A stretch of DNA of 64,000 nucleotides from Paenibacillus lutrae (GCF_009757775.1 NZ_RHLK01000014.1:62001-126000); one strand, 5' to 3'; positions 7,281-17,361 are shown, counted from the first letter of the stretch. A program made the numbers and translations. Notes: generated from the sequence alone by a model not told the origin.

Positions 7281-8813
7281 ATGCGAATTGTAACCGCTGA
7301 AGAGATGTATGAGATTGACCGTAGAGCCGTTCATGAGATCGGAATCGGTGAGGACACGCTGATGGAAAGTGCCGGGCAAGCGGTGGCCCGTGTGCTTATG
7401 GACCGGTTTCCGGCTGAGGCGAGGATTGTCGTGCTGGCGGGAGCGGGAAATAACGGAGGAGACGGCATCGTCATCGCGCGCGTGCTGAAGAGTCATGGGC
7501 GCAGCGCCGAGCTGTGGCTTGTGCCGCCCAAGAACAAGCTGAGAGGGGCCGCCGCAGCTGCCCTGAACGTATATGAGAAGTCAGGATATGATTTCCGCGA
7601 TTACGGTGAGGAGGAAGCTCTGCTGGACCGGGAGCTGGAGCAGGCATCGGTCATCGTCGATGCGCTGCTGGGGATCGGCGCCCAAGGCGATCTGCGCGAA
7701 CCGTACCGCACGCTGATCACCAGACTCGATGCCCGGCGCGCAGCCGTGTACGCGGTTGATCTGCCAAGCGGCGTACCGGCGGACGGCGGCGCTGTGGAGA
7801 AGGTCGTGCGGGCGGATGCGACCGTCACGATCCAGTACCCCAAGCTGGGGGCGTTCACGCACCCGGCTGCTTCGTATTACGGCGAGAGAATTATCGCCGA
7901 TATTGGCATTCCGCCGGCTGCCGCCGCCGGGCTTACAAGCCGCCGAAGCACATGGAGCCTGGCGGATGTGCGGCGAACGCTGCCCCGCCGGACAGACGCT
8001 TCGCACAAAGGCACGCATGGCCGCGCCCTGGTGGCAGGCGGCTCCCGGACGATGCCGGGCGCGGTGGTGCTCGCATCGAGAGCAGCCCTGCGCAGCGGAG
8101 CGGGCCTCGTCACGACGGCGCTGCCGGATGCGGTCCACGCCATCGCGGCCGGGCAGTACCCCGAAGCGATGTATATGCCATCGCCATCTTCGGAAGACGG
8201 CTTCTTTCGGGACGAGCTGCCGCTTGAAGCGGCCGGTGACTTCAATGCCATTGCAGTCGGCCCGGGACTCGGCAGGACGAGGGGGGCCCGGACTGTCGTA
8301 GAGCAGGTGCTGCGCCAGGAGACTGTAGTCGTCCTGGACGCCGATGCGCTGTTCCACGCGGCGGATCTGCTGCCGCTTCTCCGGCAGCGGAGCCGGCCGT
8401 TGGTGCTGACTCCCCATCCGGGCGAGATGGCCCGGTTGACAGGCCGCACGACCGAGGAAGTGGAGCTCGACCGTTTCGGCGTCTCTGCACGGCTGGCGGC
8501 GGACACCGGCGCCTATATCGTGCTGAAGGGACCCTACACGATCGTGACGGCCCCGGACGGTACCCAGCACGTGAACACGTCAGGCAACGCCGCCCTCGCC
8601 AAGGGAGGTTCCGGTGATGTGCTTACCGGTATCATCACGGCTTTTCTGATGCAGCACGCAAGTCCCATGGAGGCGATCAGCAACGCCGTGTTCGTGCATG
8701 GCCGGAGTGCTGAATTGCTGACGGCCGGGAGTCATTCGCTGCTGGATGTGCTGGCATCCGATGTGATTGAGGGCATTCCTGCCGTTCTTCGAGAAATTCT
8801 GGCCGAAACTTAA
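7281..8813 (+). CDS. nnr: Bifunctional NAD(P)H-hydrate epimerase / ADP-dependent NAD(P)H-hydrate dehydratase
   Basis: A 510-residue fusion of the YjeF_N epimerase (about 1-215) and the YjeF_C dehydratase (about 230-505). It repairs hydrated NADH and NADPH: the epimerase interconverts R and S forms and the dehydratase removes water using ADP. Visible motifs are VLAGAGNNGGDGIVIARVL (epimerase nucleotide site), VDLPSGVPAD, GTHGRALVAGGS, and the dehydratase signature NTSGNAALAKGGSGDVLTGI. Length and domain order match the usual bacterial enzyme. The ATG has GAAAGGGG upstream. The 3' half is very GC-rich. It stands alone, with no close partner on either side. Confidence 0.95.
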   Translation: MRIVTAEEMYEIDRRAVHEIGIGEDTLMESAGQAVARVLMDRFPAEARIVVLAGAGNNGGDGIVIARVLKSHGRSAELWLVPPKNKLRGAAAAALNVYEKSGYDFRDYGEEEALLDRELEQASVIVDALLGIGAQGDLREPYRTLITRLDARRAAVYAVDLPSGVPADGGAVEKVVRADATVTIQYPKLGAFTHPAASYYGERIIADIGIPPAAAAGLTSRRSTWSLADVRRTLPRRTDASHKGTHGRALVAGGSRTMPGAVVLASRAALRSGAGLVTTALPDAVHAIAAGQYPEAMYMPSPSSEDGFFRDELPLEAAGDFNAIAVGPGLGRTRGARTVVEQVLRQETVVVLDADALFHAADLLPLLRQRSRPLVLTPHPGEMARLTGRTTEEVELDRFGVSARLAADTGAYIVLKGPYTIVTAPDGTQHVNTSGNAALAKGGSGDVLTGIITAFLMQHASPMEAISNAVFVHGRSAELLTAGSHSLLDVLASDVIEGIPAVLREILAET

Positions 8814-8965
8814 AGCCCTTTTTCTACTCTATTTAATATTCTATTAATCTTTCTCTCAATTTGAACTATTCCGGAAATTTACAGAAGTGGAGGGAAAAGC
8901 AGGATATTGCGGGGGAGGGGCGAATGAAACTAGAGATTAGTGATGTGAGGTTTGGAGGTTTTTTC

Positions 8966-11900
8966 ATGCGTAAATGTTGTCTGATGATCGTTGTCTGTCT
9001 GATAGTTGGTATTTTTCCATTATCCGCATACGGAGCAGAAACACCTACTCTCAAAAAAGAAGGAGCCCCCCTAACCTATCAGCGAAAAGCCGTAACCGAT
9101 GGGGCTATACCCGGACAAGTGCTTGTTAAATACAAGGACGGCCGGCCAGCTGACTCCATGGGAATTCGGGGTCTGGCTGAAAAAAGCGCACCTGCCTCTC
9201 ACGATTCTAAATACATACAGCGCGTAGGTCCGAAAGGGCTTGTAACGATGGAGTTTCCTCAAAGCGAACCTGTATCGGACGTCCTTCAAGAGCTAAGTCA
9301 GGATCCTAATGTAGATTACGTCGAACCCGTGTATCCCGTATATGCGGCAGGCATCACACCTGGAACCGGTGCCCCGAACAGGGCTTCTACGGATTCCGCA
9401 GCCGTGGATGTTCCTGTCAAAGCCGCTACCTACCTGAGTGATCCGTTAATTGAACAGCAGTGGTGGTACCGGGCTATTCAGGCGGATTTGGCGGGTACGC
9501 CTGCAACTGACGAAGCTATGGCAGGTACCGTGATTGCCGTGATTGACACGGGTGTAGATACCTTTCATGATGATTTGAAAGAAAGCCGCATGGAGGGGTA
9601 CAATCTCATCAGTAACAACACCGATACCCGCGACGATAATGGGCACGGCACGAATGTAGCAGGTATAGCGGCTGCTCTCAAGAACAACAAGATCGGTATT
9701 GCCGGTGTTGCCAGCGGTGCTAAGATTATGCCCGTTAAGGTGCTGGACAGCGAAGGTTTCGGCAGAAGCGATATTATAACGGAGGGCATTTACTGGGCTG
9801 TGGATCACGGAGCGGACGTGCTCAATCTGAGCTTAACCTCTTCAAGCAGTTCGCGTGCCATGGAAGAAGCGATCCAGTATGCCTTGCAGAAGGGCGTTGT
9901 CGTGGTGTCCGCATCCGGTAACGACAGTAACCACTGGATCGGCAACGATACAGGCGAACTCGACCATATCAAAGGCAGTGACGATCCGCTGGCGCACAGT
10001 TTCGTTAAGGATGTTGCTTTTCCGGCCCGTCTGCCGGGAGTTCTGGCGGTTGGAGCGGTTGACTGGTACCCGCACACCGAATTCATTGCGGCCGATTTCT
10101 CCAACACGGGCAACGCCTTAAGCGTTGTCGCTCCAGGTGTAGACATCAATAGCACGGACAAAGGAAACGCGTATACGCATAAAAATGGGACCTCATTGGC
10201 CGCCCCCATGGTTTCCGGATTAGCCGCCCTTATTCTGGCAGCCGATCCCGGACTGCGCAAGCTGCCGGCCGGGGAGAAAAGTGAGCGGATTTCGAGGATT
10301 ATCGCAGAAACAGCGGCTGATCTCGGTGCTCCCGGGTTTGACTCTACTTTCGGATCGGGACTTATCGATGTGAAGAAAGCTATGGAGACCCCGCGGCTGA
10401 TCTTGGAGCCCCGTAATAACTCGATGGCCAATGCCGCAGGTGAACTGGCGGCAGATATCCGTCTGGTCAATAAGGACGGTACTCTGGCCTCAAGCGTAAC
10501 AGGTTCTGGCAAAATAGATGTGTTTGCCTATTCGTCCGGGAACGGACAGCCGCAATTTGTGCGGACGTTATCTTTCAGGGTGAGCGGGGGTAAAGCCAGC
10601 TTTACGTATAAACCTGAGAAATCCGGGAAATACTTGCTCGCTGCTTATAATGATGAATTAACTCCGCTGTGGGTAAGCGGGGAATCAATCTTTACCAAGC
10701 CTCCCGCAGCTCCGGCCGCAAGCATACAAGGTGGGACATACAGCGGTCCTCTGACCGTCTCCCTGTCCTCACCCGAGCCGGGAGCCAAGATTTATTACAC
10801 GTTAAGCGGCGCGGCTCCGACGGAACAGTCGGCTTTGTACACGGGTCCGCTTGTTCTCTCACAAAGCCGGGCGCTCAGTGTCGTGACAGCTGTGGGCGGC
10901 GCAGTTAGCGAGGTCAGGACCTACCGGTATGAGATTACGGCCGGTACGGGCGGAAGCGGCAGTGGCAGCGGTTCAGCTCCAAACGAAGGCGGCAGTACCC
11001 TGCAGCCCCTGCCTGCGGGTACGGAGCGATTCGTGAATGCCAATGCGGAACTGGTTCAGGAGAACGGGTATCCCATTCTTATACTGAAAGTCGCGGACAG
11101 TGAAATTCAGCCGCTGCTGACGGATGCGGCGGTTAAAGAAATCGGCATACGGGCACTTTCGGCTAAGGATGGCGTTCAACTGGGCACTAAAGTTCAACTT
11201 CCTTCCGCGTTGTTCGCTGCCGGCCAGACTAAGCCGGTCGTGATCATCACCGATGAAGCGTCTGTCCGTCTGGAACCGGACTCTCTGAGGGTTGATTCGG
11301 ACGAGACTGTGACCGTATCCCTGGTCCGGGCCCACGCTAACGAGAGTCTGACAACGGCATATCCGGTCGGAGGTTCGCCGAAATCTCCTCTTCTGCAGAT
11401 TGGGATTACGGCGGGTCAACGCCAGATAGCCAAGCTTCAGAAGCCGATGACCGTCACGATGGCTCATCAGCCTGCCGACGCCGGGACAGATCCGGAGAAG
11501 ATGGGAACCTTCCTGTATTCGGCGGACGAACAGAAATGGTCTTATACAGCCGGCTATGATGCAGACAACCGTAGCACCTTTACGGTCAGTGAACTGACCT
11601 ACGCAGCGGTCTTTGCCGTTAACCGCACATTCCTCGATATGAGCGGCCACTGGGCCAGAAGAGCCGTTGAAGTGCTCGCTGCCAAGCAGATCGTCGACGG
11701 GATGGACGAGAACCGTTTCGTCCCTCAGTCGGGAGTGACGCGGGCGCAGTTTGCGGCCATGCTGGCACGGATGCTCCAGCTCCCGGAAGCGCCGGTACAG
11801 AGTAACCAGGCTTTCCGGGACGTTGCGCAGCGGGACTGGTTCGCGGATGCCGTCGCCCGGGCCTATAAGGCCGGACTCGTCTCCGGCGTGACCGATGACC

Positions 11901-12184
11901 GGTTTGCGCCGAACGACCCGATTACCCGGGAGCAGATGGCCGCGATGCTGGTGCGGGCCTATGCGTACCGCAGCGGGATGGATCCGGCTGCAATCGGCGT
12001 ACCGCCGCACGCGGTCTTTGCGGATGAGCAGTCCGCCGGCGGCTGGGCCGTGCCGTTTCTGCGTCAAGCTCACATGCTGGGACTGATTGACGGCTACGAG
12101 AATGGCACGTTCCGTCCGCTCGGGGGCGCTACGCGTGCCGAATCGGCAAGTGTCATTTACAGGCTCGACAGCCGCCCGGATTAG
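8966..12184 (+). CDS. SLH-anchored S8 subtilisin-like protease
   Basis: A 1072-residue secreted protease. The chosen ATG has GGAGG 7 bases upstream and starts a signal peptide ending near AYGA-ET. Residues about 48-127 form an inhibitor-I9-like prodomain (PGQVLVKYK, then PNVDYVEPVYPVYA). The S8 domain carries Asp194 (VIDTGVD), His227 (NGHGTNVAG) and Ser410 (NGTSLAAPMVSG), a complete triad. About 578-658 is a chitobiase/FN3-associated domain (KIYYTLSGAAPTEQSALY), followed by a Gly/Ser linker and a further beta-rich region. Residues 889-1072 hold three SLH repeats that should bind secondary cell-wall polymer. The protein is therefore likely displayed on the cell surface. Confidence 0.93.
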   Translation: MRKCCLMIVVCLIVGIFPLSAYGAETPTLKKEGAPLTYQRKAVTDGAIPGQVLVKYKDGRPADSMGIRGLAEKSAPASHDSKYIQRVGPKGLVTMEFPQSEPVSDVLQELSQDPNVDYVEPVYPVYAAGITPGTGAPNRASTDSAAVDVPVKAATYLSDPLIEQQWWYRAIQADLAGTPATDEAMAGTVIAVIDTGVDTFHDDLKESRMEGYNLISNNTDTRDDNGHGTNVAGIAAALKNNKIGIAGVASGAKIMPVKVLDSEGFGRSDIITEGIYWAVDHGADVLNLSLTSSSSSRAMEEAIQYALQKGVVVVSASGNDSNHWIGNDTGELDHIKGSDDPLAHSFVKDVAFPARLPGVLAVGAVDWYPHTEFIAADFSNTGNALSVVAPGVDINSTDKGNAYTHKNGTSLAAPMVSGLAALILAADPGLRKLPAGEKSERISRIIAETAADLGAPGFDSTFGSGLIDVKKAMETPRLILEPRNNSMANAAGELAADIRLVNKDGTLASSVTGSGKIDVFAYSSGNGQPQFVRTLSFRVSGGKASFTYKPEKSGKYLLAAYNDELTPLWVSGESIFTKPPAAPAASIQGGTYSGPLTVSLSSPEPGAKIYYTLSGAAPTEQSALYTGPLVLSQSRALSVVTAVGGAVSEVRTYRYEITAGTGGSGSGSGSAPNEGGSTLQPLPAGTERFVNANAELVQENGYPILILKVADSEIQPLLTDAAVKEIGIRALSAKDGVQLGTKVQLPSALFAAGQTKPVVIITDEASVRLEPDSLRVDSDETVTVSLVRAHANESLTTAYPVGGSPKSPLLQIGITAGQRQIAKLQKPMTVTMAHQPADAGTDPEKMGTFLYSADEQKWSYTAGYDADNRSTFTVSELTYAAVFAVNRTFLDMSGHWARRAVEVLAAKQIVDGMDENRFVPQSGVTRAQFAAMLARMLQLPEAPVQSNQAFRDVAQRDWFADAVARAYKAGLVSGVTDDRFAPNDPITREQMAAMLVRAYAYRSGMDPAAIGVPPHAVFADEQSAGGWAVPFLRQAHMLGLIDGYENGTFRPLGGATRAESASVIYRLDSRPD

Positions 12185-12203
12185 ATGAGGAATCTATGTG
12201 GTC

Positions 12204-12246
12204 AAAGCCTTTCTCCTGAAACGGGAGGCGGGCTTTTTTCTTTTTT
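12204..12246 (+). terminator. Terminator after the subtilase gene
   Basis: GCC-ttt-CTCC and GGAG-gc-GGGC form an interrupted stem followed by TTTTTTC TTTTTT. Confidence 0.65.
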
Positions 12247-12322
12247 ACCAATAAGGAATGTAGTTACATCCCGAACTTAACGCAAGAGCTGTGCTTACGG
12301 ATAAAAGGAGAGAGGGCTGAGC

Positions 12323-12382
12323 ATGGAGGAAACGGATACAAGGGATTCTTTTGAAGAACGGAAGAAGAATTGCGCGGAATAA
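12323..12382 (+). CDS. Possible 19-residue small ORF upstream of glnS
   Basis: AAAAGGAGAGAGG is followed 7 bases later by an ATG opening a frame of 19 codons, rich in Glu, Lys and Arg, ending TAA. The ribosome site is good but nothing is recognised in the peptide. The rest of the gap (12247-12544) holds another AAAAAGGAGG at 12424-12431 with no clear gene at the right spacing, and no T-box motif. It may be a leader region for glnS. Confidence 0.22.
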   Translation: MEETDTRDSFEERKKNCAE

Positions 12383-12544
12383 GTGCCCTAAGTGTGTGCA
12401 TAAGCCGCAGAAAACGCTGCTAAAAAGGAGGACGGGAAACTTCTTTGCAGGTTGAACTCTCCGTTTGTTATGGGTATGATGGAATACAAATACCAAAATG
12501 GAACACGACAACGATTCCCGGCTAATACAGAAAGGTTGATCCGT

Positions 12545-14206
12545 ATGGAGAACAAGACGAATATCAACACGAATTTTATTAAAAGCATCGTGACCGATGA
12601 TCTCAAGGAAGGCCGTGTTAACAGCGTTGTGACCCGGTTTCCTCCGGAGCCTAACGGTTACCTGCATATCGGTCATGCCAAATCGATCTGCCTGAATTTC
12701 GAGCTGGCGGATGAGTTGGGCGGTAAGACGAATCTGCGATTTGACGATACCAATCCGATTAAGGAAGACGCAGAGTTCGTAAGGTCCATCAAGGAGGACG
12801 TCGAGTGGCTCGGTTTCGAGTGGGACGGCCTGTTTTTTGCATCGGATTATTTTGATTTTATGTATGAGAAAGCCCGGCTTCTGATTCGTAAAGGGAAAGC
12901 TTACGTGTGCCAGCTGAATGCGGATGAAATTCGCGAGAGCCGCGGCACGCTGACTCAGCCCGGCAAAGAAAGCCCTTATCGCAACCGTCCGGAGGAAGAG
13001 AGTCTTGATCTGTTCGACCGGATGCGCAAAGGGGAGTTCAAGGACGGTGAAATGGTGCTGCGCGCCAAAATCGACATGAGTTCGCCGAACATTAACCTGC
13101 GTGATCCGATCCTTTACCGTATTTCGCATACACACCATCATAATACCGGGGATACCTGGTGCATTTACCCGATGTACGCGTTCGCTCACCCGCTCGAAGA
13201 TGCCCATGAAGGGGTCACTCACTCGATTTGTACGCTCGAATTCGAAGATCAGCGTCCTCTGTACGACTGGGTGATCCAAGAGTGTGAGACGGAACACGTA
13301 CCTCATCAATACGAGTTTGCCAAGCTCAAACTGACTGATACCATCATGGGCAAAAGGTACCTCAAGCAGATGGTGGATGAAGGTGTCGTGGACGGATGGG
13401 ACGATCCGAGAATGCCGACGGTTTCGGGGCTCCGCCGCCGCGGATTCACGCCGGAGTCTATCCGCAATTTCTGCCGCGAAATTGGTGTGACCAAGAGCGA
13501 CAGCACCGTGGACGTAAAGTACCTGGAGCATTTTATCCGGGAAGACCTGAAATTGAAAGCACCCCGCACCATGGGCGTGCTGAAGCCGCTCAAAGTTGTT
13601 ATTACCAATTACCCGGAAGGTCAAGTCGAAATGCTGGATGCGGAGATCAACTCCGAGAATCCGGAGATGGGCATCCGCCAAATTCCGTTCTCCCGTGAGA
13701 TTTATATCGAGCAGGACGATTTTATGGAAAATCCCCCGAGCAAATATTTCCGGTTATTTCCCGGCAATGAAGTACGCCTCAAGCATGCGTATTTCATCAA
13801 ATGCGAGGAAGTGATCAAGGACGAAGCGGGCAGCGTGATTGAACTTCGCTGCACCTATGATCCCGAGACGAAGAGTGGAAGCGGATTTACAGGCCGTAAA
13901 GTAAAAGGCACAATTCACTGGGTTGAAGCGACGAAGGCGCTGCCGGCCGAATTCCGCCTCTATGAGCCGCTTGTTCTCCCCAAACAGGAAGATGCGGAAG
14001 AGGAGCAGTCGTTCCTTGACCGGATCAACCCGAACTCGCTTGAAGTGGTGCAAGGTTTTGTGGAGCCGAATATGAAGGATGTTGCTCCGAATGACAAGTT
14101 TCAATTTTTCCGTCACGGCTACTTCAACGTCGATTCTAAAGCCACAACGGAAGAGAAGCCGGTCTTCAACCAGACGGTTTCTCTTAAAAGCTCTTTCGTT
14201 ATCTAA
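12545..14206 (+). CDS. glnS: Glutaminyl-tRNA synthetase
   Basis: A 553-residue class I aminoacyl-tRNA synthetase that charges tRNA-Gln with glutamine directly. The N-terminal catalytic domain has the HIGH motif at 41-44 ([16 protein letters not shown]) and [17 protein letters not shown] after the second signature. That second signature, MSKR in the E. coli enzyme, reads MGKR here (268-271). The C-terminal anticodon-binding beta-barrels end near residue 545. The ATG at 12545 matches the family N-terminus (TNFI) and has GAAAGG upstream; in-frame extensions lack a properly spaced site. Most Bacillus make Gln-tRNA through GatCAB instead, so this gene is a lineage marker and was probably acquired horizontally. 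Confidence 0.95.
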   Translation: MENKTNINTNFIKSIVTDDLKEGRVNSVVTRFPPEPNGYLHIGHAKSICLNFELADELGGKTNLRFDDTNPIKEDAEFVRSIKEDVEWLGFEWDGLFFASDYFDFMYEKARLLIRKGKAYVCQLNADEIRESRGTLTQPGKESPYRNRPEEESLDLFDRMRKGEFKDGEMVLRAKIDMSSPNINLRDPILYRISHTHHHNTGDTWCIYPMYAFAHPLEDAHEGVTHSICTLEFEDQRPLYDWVIQECETEHVPHQYEFAKLKLTDTIMGKRYLKQMVDEGVVDGWDDPRMPTVSGLRRRGFTPESIRNFCREIGVTKSDSTVDVKYLEHFIREDLKLKAPRTMGVLKPLKVVITNYPEGQVEMLDAEINSENPEMGIRQIPFSREIYIEQDDFMENPPSKYFRLFPGNEVRLKHAYFIKCEEVIKDEAGSVIELRCTYDPETKSGSGFTGRKVKGTIHWVEATKALPAEFRLYEPLVLPKQEDAEEEQSFLDRINPNSLEVVQGFVEPNMKDVAPNDKFQFFRHGYFNVDSKATTEEKPVFNQTVSLKSSFVI

Positions 14207-14252
14207 GGAACTGTGCAATTCCAATATGCTGTTGCTGTAGAAAAAGCTATAG

Positions 14253-14300
14253 AAAAAAGCCTTGTGACTCCGCTCCCCAGAGACGGACACAAGGCTTTTG
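14253..14300. terminator. Bidirectional terminator between glnS and the permease gene
   Basis: AAAAGCCTTGTG pairs exactly with CACAAGGCTTTT around a loop of about 20 bases, with A and T runs on either side, so it can work on both strands of this convergent pair. Confidence 0.85.
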
Positions 14301-14340
14301 CTGCATGATGGGAAGTGATTGAATCGGCGGCAGGAGCCGC

Positions 14341-15399
14341 TTATAGGAAGGCCATCGCGATAAATCCGGTGACAATACCGATTAACGCGACCATGCCTGC
14401 CACGAACCACAGCGCCCGTGCCGGGAAAGCTTTGCGGACCATGAAGAGTGAAGGCAGGCTGACAGCCGGAAGTGTCATCATCAGAGCGGCTGCGGGTCCG
14501 CTGCCGAGTCCGAGGGACATCATCGTTTTGGCGATGGGAATCTCGGCCGCTGTCGGAATGACGAACAGCGTACCTGCCAGTGCAAGACCGATCAGCACGA
14601 GAATGCTGCTGCCGATTGCGGGATCGATGGCGGGGAACAGCCACGCGCGTACAGCGCCGAGCAGAAAGACGGCAATGAAATACACGGGAATGACTGTCCA
14701 GAACATCGACCACAATGTCTTCATCCAGCGGACGGTAACGGAGCCGCTATACGGTTTAGGCCCCGGGGTTTCCGGAAGTTCGGCTGTTACTTTGTCATCG
14801 TCATGGACAAGACGCCCTGCCCAGTGCGAAACGCCGAAGACAAGCACAATCCCCGCAAGAATACGCAGGACCGCGAATTTCCATCCGAGCACGAAGCCCA
14901 TGAAAATAATCGTAGCGGGATTCAGTACCGGATTGCCGATCCAGAACGCGAGCGCCGCACCGACGGAGCCGGACTGCTTGCGCATTCCGACTGCAACCGG
15001 AGCAGCGCAGCAGGAGCACATCATGCCGGGCATGGAGCTGATGCCGCCGGCCACCGTGCTTCCGAAGGTACGCTTGCCGAAGAAACGCTTCATCCAGTCG
15101 CGCGGCAGCAGTACCTGGATCAGCGAGCCGAGGACGATACCGAGAATGGCCGCCTTCCATACGGCTTTGAAGTAAATAACCGAGTAATCCCAGGCTGCGG
15201 CCAGCGAAGGCTCCGGGGTCGTGGCTAGAATCGAGCCGCCGATGTCGTGATTCGTCGCGGCCAGAATGGCTTTGTGGAAATAGGGCTCCCACTTCACATA
15301 GAATAAGCCGCCTATAAAGACAGCCAGAAACAATAACGGCTTCCAGTAGGCAAAGCGCGGTTTGCCGTCAGGAGAAGCCGGTAGAGGAGTTGTATTCAC
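14341..15399 (-). CDS. YraQ-type (UPF0718/DUF318) permease
   Basis: A 352-residue membrane protein with about eight to ten hydrophobic segments. It has two halves with related motifs: SSMPGMMCSCCAAPVAVGMRK and GNPVLNPATI in the first, and FVIPTAAEIPIAK with LPAVSLPSLFM in the second. These place it in the UPF0718/ArsP_1 permease family. The paired cysteines in CSCCAAPV are a family feature. Some relatives export organoarsenicals, but no arsenic genes are nearby and the substrate cannot be read from sequence. The start is a GTG at 15399 with AAAGGTG 10 bases upstream. It is convergent with glnS and shares the terminator there. Confidence 0.85.
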   Translation of the reverse strand: MNTTPLPASPDGKPRFAYWKPLLFLAVFIGGLFYVKWEPYFHKAILAATNHDIGGSILATTPEPSLAAAWDYSVIYFKAVWKAAILGIVLGSLIQVLLPRDWMKRFFGKRTFGSTVAGGISSMPGMMCSCCAAPVAVGMRKQSGSVGAALAFWIGNPVLNPATIIFMGFVLGWKFAVLRILAGIVLVFGVSHWAGRLVHDDDKVTAELPETPGPKPYSGSVTVRWMKTLWSMFWTVIPVYFIAVFLLGAVRAWLFPAIDPAIGSSILVLIGLALAGTLFVIPTAAEIPIAKTMMSLGLGSGPAAALMMTLPAVSLPSLFMVRKAFPARALWFVAGMVALIGIVTGFIAMAFL

Positions 15400-15517
15400 G
15401 TCACGTCCACACCTTTCTAGAAAAACCTGATAGCTACTATAGCATAATTCCGGCGGGAAAAGAACGAATCAGCTAGAGGCAGAATGGATTTAATAATGGG
15501 AATTCGCCCGGTAATCA

Positions 15518-15557
15518 GCAAGCCCCCAAGGATATGGAATCCCTTGGGGGCTTGCTC
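15518..15557. terminator. 15-bp perfect hairpin, possible terminator
   Basis: AGCAAGCCCCCAAGG and CCTTGGGGGCTTGCT pair perfectly around a short loop just downstream of the phospholipase D-like gene. There is no T-run on either strand, so it may be a weak or factor-aided terminator or a processing site. Confidence 0.5.
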
Positions 15558-15581
15558 TAGTTAATGCTGCATTATTTAATT

Positions 15582-17141
15582 TCAATAAGTCGTGAAGCCG
15601 AACATATCCTGCAGACGGTAAAGACCCCGCTTGATCCACACCGTTTTATCTTCGTAGGCTTCATATTCAAGCGAGTACTCCGCATCCCGGTTGTTCCATA
15701 TCCGGTCCCAGTACTGATCGAGGTCCTGGACGATTTTACTGCCCGCCGGAGCGGTGATCTCCACGTTGGTCTCAAGATTCAGATCGTCCAGATTCCGCGG
15801 TGTAAAATTGGCGGAACCGCCGTTGATGACGGCTGATCCGGTTTGGCTGCGGATGTACATCATTTTGGTGTGGTACTGTTCTTCCTTCGTGTTGTACCAC
15901 CTCACTTCGATCTTGCCCTTCGATTTGCGGAGCAGCTCAGCGGCAACCGGACGGTTCGGAATGCCGATCTTGCTGCGGCCGAACGCATTCTCATTGGGAT
16001 CGAGCAGCAGCTGCACATGGGCTCCGCGCTCGGAGGCGCGAAGCAGCCGGTCCATGACTTGGCGGTCCGCCAAATAGAACATGCCCATGCGGATTTCGTC
16101 CCCCGGCTGCGCTTCTTCGATGGCTTTGAGAAGCCGGGAGTATATTTTGCCTTCGGTCAATAACCGCGCGGTAACCGGATTGCCTGATTCCGCCTCGGCA
16201 CGGCTGCTGGAAGCCCCGCTGCCAGATTTATTGCCGCCGCCGCTTACCTTATCCAGAACAGGAAGTTTAGGTCCTCCTGACATATCGGATGCGGCCTGCT
16301 CGGTTGCGAGTACCTCGGCAATAAAACCGCTGCTGCCCTTAATTTCGAAGCCGATGTTCGAATTGTTAAAGCTGGCATCATGAGGATTGGCCGAGAGCAG
16401 GAGAACCGTCTGATCCGTTGCGACAACTTTCCGGTGGTTCGCCTTGACGTTGAACAATTTCAAATACGAACGGAGCGTTACCTTGGGCGCATTATCGGCC
16501 ATCGGATTCGGCAGCCAGCCCTCTCCCGACTGACCGAACCACTGCAGGCCGATCCGCCAGAAGGCGGAATAAAGAGGCACGGAGTCCCGGAGCGGTACCG
16601 TATCCGTGTAGACTACACTAATGCCCGCTTTCTTAAGCCGGTCGATTTCCGGAGCCGGGTGCGAACCGTACGTCGTGTTTACTTCGTCCGTAACGACGGC
16701 GATTTGCAGGTCCGGGTTCTTTTGCTTCGCTTCCAGGAGCTGATCCGTCATCTTGTCGCTTAAAGGAGGGAACGACTGATCCTCATGGTAGTACCCGTTG
16801 AAGAGAAACATGTCGATCACAACAAACTTCTTCGCTTCCGCAATGGCCCGGCCCACTCTATCGAAGATCATCTGTTCCTGCTGATACCCGCCTTCTTTTT
16901 GAAAAGATAAATCATACAGAAAGTCCACGTTGTCGGCCTGGTACGCTTCTCCCTCGAATGAAAGTCCGGGCGGCAGAGGTTTATTGGTATGAATCGTTGC
17001 TACGATACCGCCCCACATACATAAAATCAGGACAACGATACCGATCCACAGCCATTTTGAGGCCAGCCAGCTCGTGCTCTTATCCTGAGAAGGGACAGGC
17101 GGATTGCCGGATTGAGGCTCCGTTATTTTAGTAGGCTGCAT
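15582..17141 (-). CDS. Membrane-anchored phospholipase D-like protein
   Basis: A 519-residue protein with one transmembrane segment (about 29-50) and the rest outside the membrane. Two PLD-like domains are seen: about 95-280, with a complete HxK(x4)D motif (HRKVVATD), and about 325-495. The second motif reads HTKMMYIR, so the Asp is replaced by Arg, although the following GGSANF is kept. A Gly/Ser-rich linker at about 300-320 joins them. PLD-like proteins form one active site from two HKD motifs, so activity is likely but may be altered. The ATG has GGGAG 9 bases upstream. Phospholipase, cardiolipin-type or other phosphodiesterase activity cannot be distinguished. Confidence 0.85.
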   Translation of the reverse strand: MQPTKITEPQSGNPPVPSQDKSTSWLASKWLWIGIVVLILCMWGGIVATIHTNKPLPPGLSFEGEAYQADNVDFLYDLSFQKEGGYQQEQMIFDRVGRAIAEAKKFVVIDMFLFNGYYHEDQSFPPLSDKMTDQLLEAKQKNPDLQIAVVTDEVNTTYGSHPAPEIDRLKKAGISVVYTDTVPLRDSVPLYSAFWRIGLQWFGQSGEGWLPNPMADNAPKVTLRSYLKLFNVKANHRKVVATDQTVLLLSANPHDASFNNSNIGFEIKGSSGFIAEVLATEQAASDMSGGPKLPVLDKVSGGGNKSGSGASSSRAEAESGNPVTARLLTEGKIYSRLLKAIEEAQPGDEIRMGMFYLADRQVMDRLLRASERGAHVQLLLDPNENAFGRSKIGIPNRPVAAELLRKSKGKIEVRWYNTKEEQYHTKMMYIRSQTGSAVINGGSANFTPRNLDDLNLETNVEITAPAGSKIVQDLDQYWDRIWNNRDAEYSLEYEAYEDKTVWIKRGLYRLQDMFGFTTY

Positions 17142-17361
17142 ATGTCTTTACTCCCGGTCACAGTTTGGATAGCCGAGTCTGCCCAATGAAACGGTTGAAC
17201 CGGCAAGCATCTACCCGGCGCGGATTGATGCAAACCCGTGATTCGCTGGTTGAACACTTGCGGTTTCGGTTCAGGGCAGACTGAGCGCTATATATTACCG
17301 AGTACTTACCGCAGCGGGGCCACATTGAAGCAGGGGAGTTGTGGAAATTTGCGAAACTGTG

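Noticed and set aside
12247-12544. A T-box leader upstream of glnS
   Set aside because: No T-box sequence (AGGGTGG-type) or terminator/antiterminator pair was found there.
12245-13681. A 478-codon open frame opposite glnS
   Set aside because: It is a by-product of glnS codon use; the translated sequence shows no domain and runs into the subtilase terminator region.
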